From positions 1 to 64,000 of the forward strand of contig CAMLLB010000019.1 of assembly GCA_946480815.1 (NCBI GenBank): a stretch of DNA of 64,000 nucleotides, written 5' to 3'. The DNA comes from an uncultured Flavobacteriales bacterium (lineage in GTDB: Bacteria; Bacteroidota; Bacteroidia; Flavobacteriales; Crocinitomicaceae). Below are positions 16,184-24,758 of this stretch, piece after piece. The first letter of the stretch is position 1; every line of letters starts with the position of its first letter. Below the pieces are notes generated by a model. The model had not been told where the DNA came from, did no database searches, and worked only from the letters and a program-made list of their open reading frames with translations. A program made the translations under genes and the position numbers.

Positions 16184-17122
16184 TTAATCTTTATGGTATA
16201 AGAAATAAAACCCTTCAATATTATCCAAATACGCTCCGTCAAATCCGACGTTGAGTAATTTTTTGGTGTACGAATCATCATTTCCGTAAATAATCTCCTG
16301 CCATTCGTCTTTCCAGAACTTCACCCAGATCTCGTCCTTATATCCGTCGTATTTTTTCTTCAGCCACAGCGGATGATGCAATCCCCAGCCCTTTTTCCAG
16401 TAATAACGGTATTTTTCGGCCGAACCGATATTCATATAAGAAATAACCAGGCGTTGTCCGCCGTTTAATTTGGTCTTCAGGCTGGTCACATCATCAGCAG
16501 TCAGTAACTCATCGCCAAAAAAAGCATCGATGATCACCACATCAAAGTTGGTTTGTTGAATGGCCGAAAGGAAAGACGCTTTATCCGGATAATTTTCTGT
16601 ACTGATGAGGTATAAATAGTTCTGCGCCTGCGCTAAAGTCTGAATGTTGTCCGCATTTTCATGGTGAACCGTTGCAGGAATCGTCTTATAGTCGTAATTG
16701 GAACTCACTCTTGGAAATGCAATGAACTGCTCTGCATCTGCGGCCTGGAAAGCACCGCCTGCATCATCATTCGGTAAATAATCGGCCACCATGACTTTCA
16801 GGGACGAGTTGACTTTTCGCAACATTCCTAAACGGTAATCGTCCGGTGTATACGAATCACCGTTGTAAAATAATTCTTCCACACCGTAGCCGTTAATGGC
16901 CTGGATTAAATCGGATCTCAATCCTTTTTCAGGATCTACATCTTCAAAGAGAATCTCTTCGCCGTTTTGGGGTATGAGAATAAAATCTGGGTCTTGAGCA
17001 CGGGCGTAATTACTGATCGAAATGATAAAATCCTGCATTTTCACACCTGCTTTTACGGTTTTCTTTTCCTTGCAGGAAAAAAGCAATAGAATTGCGACTG
17101 ACAATAAGGATAGTTTCGACAT
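16184..17122 (-). CDS. GH114-like lipoprotein (endo-alpha-1,4-polygalactosaminidase family)
   Basis: A 312-residue lipoprotein: hydrophobic start with lipobox LLLFSC (Cys near residue 17), then a TIM-barrel-like domain of the GH114/TM1410 type. Family landmarks are ISISNYARAQDPDFILIPQNG near the N-terminus, VVIIDAFFGDE and LVISYMNIGSAEKYRYYWKK in the middle, and FDGAYLDNIEGFYF near the end, whose Asp residues are likely catalytic. GH114 enzymes cut galactosamine-rich exopolysaccharides. It is last in a minus-strand unit after the glycosyltransferase and a hypothetical gene, so trimming or turnover of a self-made glycan is plausible. Confidence 0.8.
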   Translation of the reverse strand: MSKLSLLSVAILLLFSCKEKKTVKAGVKMQDFIISISNYARAQDPDFILIPQNGEEILFEDVDPEKGLRSDLIQAINGYGVEELFYNGDSYTPDDYRLGMLRKVNSSLKVMVADYLPNDDAGGAFQAADAEQFIAFPRVSSNYDYKTIPATVHHENADNIQTLAQAQNYLYLISTENYPDKASFLSAIQQTNFDVVIIDAFFGDELLTADDVTSLKTKLNGGQRLVISYMNIGSAEKYRYYWKKGWGLHHPLWLKKKYDGYKDEIWVKFWKDEWQEIIYGNDDSYTKKLLNVGFDGAYLDNIEGFYFLYHKD

Positions 17123-17133
17123 AACTTCACTGA

Positions 17134-17958
17134 TTATTTCCGATATTCATAGATAAACTCAAACTTCTGAATGGTATGGTCTCTTTTGTTCTTAAGTACG
17201 GCTTCACTTAGTAATTCATTATCCAAATAGTGGAATTCATCCGTCTCATAATGTTCCCCTTTTTCATTAAAACGGTTTTCAACCCTTGAGATTAGAATTC
17301 CATTTTTGTCATAATGATAGCTTGTCTTTACAGTATGCTCATACGTACCGGGTTTGAATGCAAGCTCAATTCGTTCTGATGTTTCTGCTTTTCCTTTGGA
17401 ATCAAATTTAATTTCTTCATAGTACGTTGTTTTTCCCCACTTAAGATAAGGCACTTTTGCGTGATATTTTGTTATCCAAATGGTATCTTGTTTGAATTGC
17501 GAAATATCTGTAGGTTTACTGTAAATGTCGATCGTACATTCCCCTTCTGCGAATGAACTAAAGGTAATATGTGATGTCATTTTTGAAACAGTGTCATGGC
17601 TATGAAGGAACACATTCTTAATGGGATTTTCGGATTTTGGACTATAATTTACCTGGCCAGCCGATTTTCCGTTTTCATCATAGTATCTATAAATAATTTC
17701 TTCTTCGGCTTCGTAAACACCTAAACTCTGATTGTATTGGTAATCATATTGGTTGGAAATGATGACTTGCCCCTTTTCGTTAAAAACGACATAAGAACTA
17801 TCCGCACCTGATGGAACCGCTCCACTTTTATCTACCTGGATGACTTTGCGAACATGGTTTTTCATTATCGTTTTTGTATCCAAAAAGTGAAGGGCGACCT
17901 GGCAATGGCAAATAGATACGAACAGGAAAGAAATTAGGAAAAACAATCCTTTTTGCAT
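17134..17958 (-). CDS. Secreted hypothetical protein with beta-hairpin repeats
   Basis: A 274-residue protein with signal peptide MQKGLFFLISFLFVSICHCQ. The mature part is built from recurring turn units of the form Y-x-x-(D/N)-x-(N/K)-G (VVFNEKGQVI, RYYDENGKSAG, KFDSKGKAETS, YHYDKNGILIS, NRFNEKGEHYE), as in MORN/RHS-like beta-hairpin proteins common in Bacteroidota. No enzyme motif is present. It sits 24 bases after the GT4 gene and 11 bases before the GH114 gene, so all three are probably one transcript. Confidence 0.65.
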   Translation of the reverse strand: MQKGLFFLISFLFVSICHCQVALHFLDTKTIMKNHVRKVIQVDKSGAVPSGADSSYVVFNEKGQVIISNQYDYQYNQSLGVYEAEEEIIYRYYDENGKSAGQVNYSPKSENPIKNVFLHSHDTVSKMTSHITFSSFAEGECTIDIYSKPTDISQFKQDTIWITKYHAKVPYLKWGKTTYYEEIKFDSKGKAETSERIELAFKPGTYEHTVKTSYHYDKNGILISRVENRFNEKGEHYETDEFHYLDNELLSEAVLKNKRDHTIQKFEFIYEYRK

Positions 17959-17982
17959 GCAGAATGAATTTAATTCAGATGT

Positions 17983-19116
17983 TTACTTTGTGTTTAATGA
18001 GCTTACTTCAGTTATAACGTCCCAAGTCGTTTCCGCAGTATAATTCCAGGAAAATAAAGCTGCCCGCTCCAAACTTTTTCGGGCCAGTTCTGCTTGTTTT
18101 TGTTCGTCCGATGCTAAATAGATCATGGCTTTCGAAACTTCTTCGGTATCAAAAGGATTGACATAAATGGCAGCTTCTCCGGCAACTTCCGGTAAGCAGG
18201 TCCGATTTCCCGAAATGATCGGCAGACCGCAGCGCATCGCTTCTACCAGTGGAATTCCGAATCCTTCGAAGTAAGGAATATAGGTGAGTGCGAAAGCGGC
18301 TCCCATCAATCGGTTCAACTCCGTTAAAGAAACGTGACCGGAAAACAGGATGCGTTTTTTCAATTCTTCAGAAACTTCCGGAATGGAGGAAGCTTTGTTT
18401 GCCCACAAACTTTCACCTACAATCATCAGGTCAATATCGGGATTGACCTGTGCAAACTTTCCGAAAGCTTCGATCAAACGACCTACATTTTTACGTGGAT
18501 GGATTGCTCCTACGAAAATGAAATAAGGCCGACCGGCAGTTTTTTCTGTCCGGATTTCATGGATTTCATCCGAATCCAATGGTACAAATGATTCGGAAGC
18601 TCCGTTCCACGCAACAGTAATTTTGGAAGGTGAAATGCCGTAGGATTTTACAATATCCTGTTTGGAATATTCGGAAACCGTTAGAATGTGTGTTGCCTTT
18701 TTCGCAAATTTCGGAAAATATTTGCGTAAGTACTTTAAAGGACTCGCTGGAATATCCTCCGGATAATGTTCGAAATTCAGGTCGTGGATCACGCCAACCT
18801 GCGGGACCGGAGATTTGAGTGACAGGTATCCGTCCGGGGAATAAAAAAGATCGATCTTGTATTTCTTCAGCGCGCGTTTGATAGAATGCTCGAACCACCA
18901 AACAAATAGAATGGGATGCCGGGCAGGAGGGAATAAAACTACCGGGGTTACATTCTTTGCAAAGACAAATTTTTCATCGAAGGGCCGATCGAAAAAGAAC
19001 ACGAATTCATGTTCCGGATGAGCTTCCACCATGCGTTTAACCACTTCAAAGGTGTACCAGCCAAAGCCTTCCATTTTGGAAGAGAGCAAGAAACGGGTAT
19101 TGATTCCAATGCGCAT
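17983..19116 (-). CDS. Glycosyltransferase family 4 (GT-B fold)
   Basis: A 377-residue cytosolic GT-B glycosyltransferase. The N-terminal acceptor half begins MRIGINTRFLLSSKMEGFGWYTFEV. The C-terminal donor half contains PYFIFVGAIHPRKNVGRLIEAF, then TYIPYFEGFGIPLVEAMRCGLP with the E-x7-E signature that contacts the nucleotide sugar, and the GEAAIYVNPFDTEEV segment. GT4 enzymes retain anomeric configuration and often act in LPS, O-antigen or exopolysaccharide synthesis. It is first in the unit GT4-hypothetical-GH114 and is divergent from the FkbM-flippase-galE unit. The donor sugar cannot be deduced. Confidence 0.92.
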   Translation of the reverse strand: MRIGINTRFLLSSKMEGFGWYTFEVVKRMVEAHPEHEFVFFFDRPFDEKFVFAKNVTPVVLFPPARHPILFVWWFEHSIKRALKKYKIDLFYSPDGYLSLKSPVPQVGVIHDLNFEHYPEDIPASPLKYLRKYFPKFAKKATHILTVSEYSKQDIVKSYGISPSKITVAWNGASESFVPLDSDEIHEIRTEKTAGRPYFIFVGAIHPRKNVGRLIEAFGKFAQVNPDIDLMIVGESLWANKASSIPEVSEELKKRILFSGHVSLTELNRLMGAAFALTYIPYFEGFGIPLVEAMRCGLPIISGNRTCLPEVAGEAAIYVNPFDTEEVSKAMIYLASDEQKQAELARKSLERAALFSWNYTAETTWDVITEVSSLNTK

Positions 19117-19122
19117 GGGTCC

Positions 19123-19130
19123 CGAAGTTA
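19123..19130 (-). promoter_or_regulatory. -7-like element TAACTTCG before the GT4 gene
   Basis: On the minus strand TAACTTCG lies six bases before the ATG at 19116. It differs from TAnnTTTG by one base. The same variant occurs at 19254-19261 for the divergent gene. Confidence 0.35.
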
Positions 19131-19253
19131 CAAACTATCCGTGAGATATGATTTTTGTGATTTATTATTTTTGATCTGTCAGATCTTTAGTTAGCAATAC
19201 CACATTTCTCCAAAATATCTCCAATATTAAGACGCCTTCTTTCCAACTTTTCC

Positions 19254-19261
19254 TAACTTCG
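19254..19261 (+). promoter_or_regulatory. -7-like element TAACTTCG before the FkbM gene
   Basis: One mismatch to TAnnTTTG, 16 bases before the ATG at 19278. The divergent GT4 gene has the identical variant, so the two units may be expressed alike. Confidence 0.35.
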
Positions 19262-19277
19262 TGGCATCTTATTGAAA

Positions 19278-20006
19278 ATGAAAAATAGCGTTAAATATAT
19301 TTTACAGAAGTTGTTGGGCTTGCACACCTATCTGTATGTCTTTGCGCTGTATAAGATCAGAACACTGCGTTCGGACAAAAAGGAAAACGACTTTTTTACC
19401 TTCTTATCCTTATTAAAGGATGGGAAAGGTGACGTGTTGGATATCGGGGCGAATTTGGGAATTATGACTGTTCATTTGGCCAATAAACTTCCGAATACGA
19501 CAATTCATGCCTTCGAACCGATGCCTGCAAACGTGAGCGTTCTAAAGCGCATTATCGCAAAATTTAAGCTGAAAAGGACAAAAATTCACGAAGTTGCCTT
19601 GGGTGATGAGTCCGGAACTGCAAAAATGGTACTTCCTGTAAACGGACAAACCGTGATGCAAGGGTTGAGCCATATCAAACACGAAACGATTACCGAGTGG
19701 AATGAAGGGAAAGAAGTGGACGTTCAATTGGATAAATTGGACAACATTTTGAATGGTCAACCTGTTCAGGCAATTAAAATTGACATTGAAAATTTCGAGT
19801 ATTTCGCATTGAAAGGTGCAAACCGGATCATTACATCGAATAAACCGATTATTTACGCTGAACTTTGGGACAATGAAAACCGCTCCAAATGTTTCGAGTA
19901 TCTGAAGTCGTTCAGTTACTCCATTTTTGTAGGAGAAAACAATAAGCTCGTTCCGTTTGATTCTTCCAAACATCACACACAAAACTTTATTTTCATCGCA
20001 GAATAA
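19278..20006 (+). CDS. FkbM-family SAM-dependent methyltransferase
   Basis: A 242-residue protein with a Rossmann methyltransferase core: GDVLDIGANLGIMTVHLANK is the SAM-binding loop, followed by IHAFEPMPANVSVLKR with the acidic ribose ligand, and IKIDIENFEYFALKGA, typical of the FkbM family. FkbM enzymes methylate hydroxyls of sugars, polyketides or other small molecules; in polysaccharide loci they usually cap or decorate glycan residues. The ATG at 19278 is chosen; the frame extends two codons to a TTG. It is nine bases ahead of the flippase gene, indicating an operon with the flippase and galE. Confidence 0.88.
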   Translation: MKNSVKYILQKLLGLHTYLYVFALYKIRTLRSDKKENDFFTFLSLLKDGKGDVLDIGANLGIMTVHLANKLPNTTIHAFEPMPANVSVLKRIIAKFKLKRTKIHEVALGDESGTAKMVLPVNGQTVMQGLSHIKHETITEWNEGKEVDVQLDKLDNILNGQPVQAIKIDIENFEYFALKGANRIITSNKPIIYAELWDNENRSKCFEYLKSFSYSIFVGENNKLVPFDSSKHHTQNFIFIAE

Positions 20007-20015
20007 TTCCGGCTA

Positions 20016-21479
20016 ATGCAAAAACTGTTTTTAAGAGGATTAGGCATTACGCTGTTATTGAATTTACTCGTTAAACCCGCGACAATCTTCCTGGTGGACA
20101 TTAAAATGCAAAATGAATTGGGTCTTGATTCATATGGTATTTTTCAAACCATGCTCAACTTCACATTCTTGTTTTCCATGTTGCTTGACATGGGGATTAC
20201 CAATTTCATGACAAGAATGATCGCGCAGCATCCGCACATGATCCACAAGTATAGTAACCGGCTGTTTACTTTCCGTCTTATTTTGGTGTTGATCTATATT
20301 ATTTGGACAGTTTCCCTGTTCTTCATTTTAAGATTTCCTTTTGAATGGTTGTGGGTACTTGGTTTATTGATCATGCACCAGATCAGTATTATTACGGTGA
20401 ATTATGTCCGGGCGTATACCGGCGGTTTATTGAAATTCGGTCTGGACGCAGTACTTTCTGTTGTGGAACGGTCTGTTTATTTTGTTTTTGGAAGCATCCT
20501 GATCTATACAACGTTCATTCAACCGCTTACTTTGCAATGGTTTACGATTATTTTCGTTGGTTCTTCCACCATTTCCCTGTTGGTTGCCACCATTATTTAC
20601 CTGCGCATTGTTGCTTTACCCCGCTTGCATTGGGATTCTGATTTCTTCAAAGCAATTTTCAGACAATCTTATCCTTACGCCATTTTGGTAATCATTATGA
20701 TGCTGACTTCCCGTTTGGATGCGGTATTCCTTGAAAAATTGCACCCTGAAGGAACAGTCCAGGTTTCGTACTACACGCAAAGTTTTAGGTTATTGGACGC
20801 GTGCTGGATGTTTGCCGTGCTTTTCGGAAGTATTTTATTGCCGGTTTTTTCACGGGTTTTAAAAGACAACACTTCCACAACCGGGATTATGACCAGTGCC
20901 TTGAATATTTTGTTCTCAGGTGGAATTTTGATGATCACACTGACAATCGGGATCAAGGAATTTTTGTTCGATAAGTTATATGATGATGCGAACTGGTATT
21001 CCTACAATGCCTGGATTTTCCATTCCATTACTTTCATTCCGATGTGTTTTACCGTAGTATTCGGAACGCTTTTGACGGCCAACGGATCACTTCGGACCAT
21101 GAATCAGATCGCTTTCCTGTCCCTGATCATCATGTCGATTTTGAACATCGCTTTAATTCCTTTTTTCGGAGCTGTTGGAGCAGCCATCGCCTCTTTGGTA
21201 GCACAATCCACATTGGGAGTTTTGCAATACCTGGTTGTCCGCTATCGCATGAAACACCATTTGGCAGCCAATACCTGGTTGAAACTGATGATTTTAAGTG
21301 TATTCATGGTTGCTGCCATGTTTGCAGAGATCAGGTTTCAGTGGAACCAATTGTATTATGCGCTTGGATTGGGTGTAATTTGGATGCTTCTTGTTTTTGG
21401 CTTGAAAATCATTGATTTGGTCCAGGTCCTGAAAATACTGAGCGGAAGTAAAGAAGAGGCTGTGGCAGAGGAGAATTAA
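20016..21479 (+). CDS. Polysaccharide flippase (Wzx-like, MOP superfamily)
   Basis: A 487-residue membrane protein with twelve to fourteen predicted helices and the usual arrangement of lipid-linked oligosaccharide exporters. The start carries LLNLLVKPATIFLVDIKMQNELG, and the repeated six-helix halves are visible as hydrophobic blocks. Members flip undecaprenyl-linked glycan units across the inner membrane before polymerisation. It is flanked by the FkbM methyltransferase and galE in the same direction, which supports a glycan export role. No polymerase gene (Wzy) was recognised in the window. Confidence 0.87.
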   Translation: MQKLFLRGLGITLLLNLLVKPATIFLVDIKMQNELGLDSYGIFQTMLNFTFLFSMLLDMGITNFMTRMIAQHPHMIHKYSNRLFTFRLILVLIYIIWTVSLFFILRFPFEWLWVLGLLIMHQISIITVNYVRAYTGGLLKFGLDAVLSVVERSVYFVFGSILIYTTFIQPLTLQWFTIIFVGSSTISLLVATIIYLRIVALPRLHWDSDFFKAIFRQSYPYAILVIIMMLTSRLDAVFLEKLHPEGTVQVSYYTQSFRLLDACWMFAVLFGSILLPVFSRVLKDNTSTTGIMTSALNILFSGGILMITLTIGIKEFLFDKLYDDANWYSYNAWIFHSITFIPMCFTVVFGTLLTANGSLRTMNQIAFLSLIIMSILNIALIPFFGAVGAAIASLVAQSTLGVLQYLVVRYRMKHHLAANTWLKLMILSVFMVAAMFAEIRFQWNQLYYALGLGVIWMLLVFGLKIIDLVQVLKILSGSKEEAVAEEN

Positions 21480-21496
21480 AATTGTTTTCCGCACTA

Positions 21497-21550
21497 ATCC
21501 GTCAGCTGACGGATCCGTACCTCAGTCTTTCCACCGCGGCGGACTATCGC
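21497..21550. repeat. 18-bp palindrome plus repeat family 2, copy 2
   Basis: ATCCGTCAGCTGACGGAT (21497-21514) is a perfect palindrome. It is joined to an inverted copy of repeat family 2, whose reverse complement reads AGTCCGCCGCGG..AAGACTGAGG. The composite fills the spacer between the flippase and galE genes. Confidence 0.55.
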
Positions 21551-21574
21551 TTTTTCTTCTTACCTTTACAATGC

Positions 21575-22600
21575 ATGATTGAAAACAAAGAAATCCTGGT
21601 TACGGGTGGAACCGGTTTTATCGGTTCGCATACTGTAGTAGAACTATTTGAATTGGGTTATACCCCGATTATTTTGGATAATTGCTCTAATTCGAGTCAA
21701 TCGATTATTAAACAGATCAATTTAATCAGCGGAAAGGATTGTATCTTTTACCACGGTGATATGCGTGATAAAACATTCCTTCGATCTGTTTTTGAAAAAC
21801 ATCAGATTGCCGGAGTCATTCATTTTGCTGCATTTAAAGCAGTTGCCGAATCGGTTGAAAAACCACTGGATTACTACGACAATAATCTTGTTTCACTCAT
21901 CAATCTGCTGAGTTGTCTGGAAGAATTCAAGGTAAACAAGCTTGTTTTTTCCTCGTCTTGTACGGTTTACGGTGTTGAAAATGCCCTGGAACCATTAACC
22001 GAAACGATGCCGGTAGGAAAACCGAATTCACCTTATGGCTGGACCAAATGGATGGCAGAGCAAATGCTGATCGATATTGCTTCCGGTACGACTTTAAGAC
22101 CGATATTTCTGCGTTACTTTAACCCGATCGGTGCGCATGCAAGTGGAAAATTGGGTGAGTTGCCACTTGGCCCTCCGAATAACGTGCTTCCATACATTAC
22201 ACAGACAGCGGCCGGTGTTCGGAAGGAACTGACCATTTTCGGGAAAGATTACAATACACCTGACGGAACCTGTGTGCGTGATTACATTCACGTAACGGAT
22301 GTAGCCAAAGCACATGTAAAAGCATTGTCTCATCAATTTGACGGAATAGTGGATATTTTTAACCTGGGGACAGGAACGGGAACTTCGGTACTTGAATTGG
22401 TGCAGCTATTTGAGAAAGTAACAGGGAAACCGTTGAATTACCGGTTTGGGGAAAGAAGGCCCGGAGATGTGGATGCCTTGTTTGCAGATGTTTCCAAAGC
22501 AAAGAAAATTTTAAACTGGAATACGGAAAGAACCATTGAAGATGCTATTTTAGATGCCTGGAAATGGGAACAATATCGCTTGGAAAATGAAATTTCTTAA
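21575..22600 (+). CDS. galE: UDP-glucose 4-epimerase
   Basis: GalE interconverts UDP-glucose and UDP-galactose (often also the N-acetyl forms), supplying sugar donors for surface glycans. The 341-residue protein is an extended short-chain dehydrogenase: NAD-binding VTGGTGFIGSHT near the start, SSSCTVYG with the catalytic Ser, and YGWTKWM with the Tyr-x3-Lys pair. The ATG at 21575 (MIENKEILVTGG) is preferred; the frame extends 31 codons upstream through repeat DNA. It overlaps the next gene by 14 bases and closes the polysaccharide unit. A TACCTTTA box at 21561-21568 could give extra transcription. Confidence 0.95.
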   Translation: MIENKEILVTGGTGFIGSHTVVELFELGYTPIILDNCSNSSQSIIKQINLISGKDCIFYHGDMRDKTFLRSVFEKHQIAGVIHFAAFKAVAESVEKPLDYYDNNLVSLINLLSCLEEFKVNKLVFSSSCTVYGVENALEPLTETMPVGKPNSPYGWTKWMAEQMLIDIASGTTLRPIFLRYFNPIGAHASGKLGELPLGPPNNVLPYITQTAAGVRKELTIFGKDYNTPDGTCVRDYIHVTDVAKAHVKALSHQFDGIVDIFNLGTGTGTSVLELVQLFEKVTGKPLNYRFGERRPGDVDALFADVSKAKKILNWNTERTIEDAILDAWKWEQYRLENEIS

Positions 22601-23324
22601 ACTATTACCGGTTTTTCTTTTAATTGCTTTTCAAGGTTTGGCCCAACCTCAAGGGAAAGACTCGAGTTTGGTTTCCAGGCACCGTCCGGGAATTTTTTGG
22701 TACAACACCGGCTGGAGGCCCGCTAAACCTGGAAAATTAAGAAAGTACGATCGTTTGATCCTGGATGTAACGTACAATCAATTGATGAGTTCCGGAAGTG
22801 TTAAAGCGAACCCATGGCGCTCTTTTGGTTGCAATGTCAATACAATGTGGGATATCCCGGTCACGAACGGAAATACGGTTTCCTTCGGAATTGGTTTGGC
22901 ATACAAGTATCAAAAAACCGGACCAAAGGGATTGTTCTTTGCGGATAGCACCCATTCGTTTACCCGTTATTACGCCGATTCCAGTTATACCGATTACCGG
23001 AAGAATACATTTGGGAATCACATTCTGGCACTTCCTCTTGAATTTAGGTTCAGAAGTCCGAAATGGCAGCATTTTAAAATGCACGTGGGGGGTTCGATCG
23101 GTTACAGGCTCCAAACCTTCCAAAAGGTTTGGCCCGAAGGCCAACGAGCGAGCAAAGACAAAAGATTACCGGACAGAAATCCTTTGGTTTATGGCGTTCA
23201 TATGCGGGTCGGTATCCGGAATTGGGCCTTGTTTGCGGATTATACTTTGGCACCTCAATTTAAGAGCAGTAAGAGTGAGAAAATCAGCGCGTTGGCTTTT
23301 GGGGTATCACTTTCACTTTTTTAG
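22587..23324 (+). CDS. Outer-membrane beta-barrel protein
   Basis: A 245-residue protein with signal peptide MKFLKLLPVFLLIAFQGLAQ. The mature part alternates aromatic and polar residues in short strands (YDRLILDVTYNQL, SFGIGLAYKYQK, LALPLEFRF, HVGGSIGYRL, HMRVGIRNWALFADYTLAP) and ends in ALAFGVSLSLF, a C-terminal strand with terminal Phe as in outer-membrane barrels. The exact family is not recognised; PorT-like or general outer_membrane_beta-barrel is the best description. The ATG lies inside the galE 3' end (14-base overlap), so it is translationally linked to galE. Confidence 0.75.
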   Translation: MKFLKLLPVFLLIAFQGLAQPQGKDSSLVSRHRPGIFWYNTGWRPAKPGKLRKYDRLILDVTYNQLMSSGSVKANPWRSFGCNVNTMWDIPVTNGNTVSFGIGLAYKYQKTGPKGLFFADSTHSFTRYYADSSYTDYRKNTFGNHILALPLEFRFRSPKWQHFKMHVGGSIGYRLQTFQKVWPEGQRASKDKRLPDRNPLVYGVHMRVGIRNWALFADYTLAPQFKSSKSEKISALAFGVSLSLF

Positions 23325-23378
23325 ATTACATTGTCAAATAAAAATTCATTTCACCCATTAGAAAATCGTTTATCTAAC

Positions 23379-23386
23379 TAATTTTG
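23379..23386 (+). promoter_or_regulatory. -7 element TAATTTTG abutting the mreC start
   Basis: Exact TAnnTTTG match, followed by TGGC and then ATG at 23391. Transcription would begin at or within a base or two of the start codon, so the mreC mRNA is probably leaderless. Confidence 0.6.
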
Positions 23387-23390
23387 TGGC

Positions 23391-24239
23391 ATGCGCAATT
23401 TGATTGCTTTCTTCAAACGATTTCAGATCTTTTTGGTCTTTGTATTACTACAGGTTGTAGCACTTTCTGCGTATATCCAATATTCCGAGTTTGCACGTCT
23501 GCAGGTTTTCTCCAGTGCTTCCAGGATAAACGGAAGTTTGTATGAGGTTCGCTATTCGGTGACACAGCATTTCAACCTGGAAGGAACGAATCGGAAATTG
23601 GAACGGGAAAATGCCCGGTTAAGGGAAAAACTGAAGCTTTCCAACTACAAAGTTGACCGGGAATTGATCCAGATTGAGGATACGAATTACCATCAGCAAT
23701 ATTTGTATATGGCAGCTACGGTGATCAATAACACTTACGACAAGCGAAATAATTACATGACCATTGACATTGGCAGGAATCACGGAATCCAAAAAGGATG
23801 GGGAGTGATCTCATCCAAAGGAGTGGTGGGAATTGTCCATTTGGTCGGAGAATCTTATTCGGTTGTAAAAACCATTCTTTCCAAGAACATCAATGTGGAT
23901 GTCAGTATGCGGGACGGAGGTGCTTTCGGACTCCTTAAATGGGACGGAATAAATCCGAAGATCTGCCAAATATCAGGGATCTCAAACGATATTACCATTA
24001 AGAAATTCACGAAAGTAATTACACGTGGAGGTTCGGGGATTTACCCGAAAGGAATTCCTGTCGGGGTGATTACAAAACGTAAATCCATTGAAGGGAAACC
24101 CTTGTGGGACCTGCAGGTTCGGATTGCAGAAGATTTCAGGACTATTCAGCACGTGTATGTGATTAAGAATGTCATGTTGGATGAATTACGTGAATTGGAA
24201 GGGAAGATCCCACCAGATAAAGAAGAGGAGGAACTGTAA
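23391..24239 (+). CDS. mreC: Cell-shape protein MreC
   Basis: MreC is a bitopic inner-membrane protein of the elongasome that links MreB to the periplasmic peptidoglycan synthases. The 282-residue protein has one N-terminal transmembrane helix (about residues 13-30), a coiled coil (about 60-85, GTNRKLERENARLREKLKL), then the beta-rich periplasmic domain with the family segments IDIGRNHGIQKGWGVISSKGVVGIV and TRGGSGIYPKGIPVGVI. The tail is acidic. It opens the mreC-mreD-mrdA-rodA operon; mreD starts at the very next base after the stop. Confidence 0.95.
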   Translation: MRNLIAFFKRFQIFLVFVLLQVVALSAYIQYSEFARLQVFSSASRINGSLYEVRYSVTQHFNLEGTNRKLERENARLREKLKLSNYKVDRELIQIEDTNYHQQYLYMAATVINNTYDKRNNYMTIDIGRNHGIQKGWGVISSKGVVGIVHLVGESYSVVKTILSKNINVDVSMRDGGAFGLLKWDGINPKICQISGISNDITIKKFTKVITRGGSGIYPKGIPVGVITKRKSIEGKPLWDLQVRIAEDFRTIQHVYVIKNVMLDELRELEGKIPPDKEEEEL

Positions 24240-24758
24240 GTGAATATTTTTGTTTTAAATAGCATTCGTTTTGTATTGTTTGCACTATTCCAGGTGCTCA
24301 TACTAAACAATCTGGAACCAGGATTGGGCCTTTACGCAATGATCTACCCGCTGTTCATTTTCATGTTGCCTTTTCAAATGGGGACAGTACCCCTGATGTT
24401 GGTTAGTTTCGCTTTTGGATTGGTGATTGATTCCTTTTCGAATACATTTGGATTGCATGCATCCAGTGCCGTAATCATGGCCTTTTTCAGACCGATTATT
24501 TTCAAATGGCTTTCACCGAGAGACGGATATGAGAGTGTGGAATCTGTGAACGTGTATTCCATGGGCGGACGCTGGTTTCTTTATGCATACGGAACCTTGT
24601 TGTTGATTCACCATACGTGGTTTTTTGCAATTGAATCGTTTAAATTCAATGAATTTATCTGGATCCTGATAAAGATCGGATTAAGTGTTCCGAGTTCTTT
24701 TTTATTAAGTTTATTGGTACAATTTATTTTCATCTCTAATAAAAAGGCAGTGCGATGA
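24240..24758 (+). CDS. mreD: Rod shape-determining protein MreD
   Basis: A 172-residue, five- to six-helix membrane protein in the position of MreD. It starts with GTG directly after the mreC stop and overlaps the next gene by four bases (ATGA), so translation is tightly coupled. Sequence is poorly conserved in this family, and assignment rests on topology, length and gene order. MreD associates with MreC and modulates PBP2 and RodA activity at the inner membrane. Confidence 0.88.
   Translation: MNIFVLNSIRFVLFALFQVLILNNLEPGLGLYAMIYPLFIFMLPFQMGTVPLMLVSFAFGLVIDSFSNTFGLHASSAVIMAFFRPIIFKWLSPRDGYESVESVNVYSMGGRWFLYAYGTLLLIHHTWFFAIESFKFNEFIWILIKIGLSVPSSFLLSLLVQFIFISNKKAVR

Noticed and set aside
21482..21574. 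N-terminal extension of galE by 31 codons
   Set aside because: The segment is repeat-family-2 and palindrome DNA; the conserved NAD-binding start follows the ATG at 21575.
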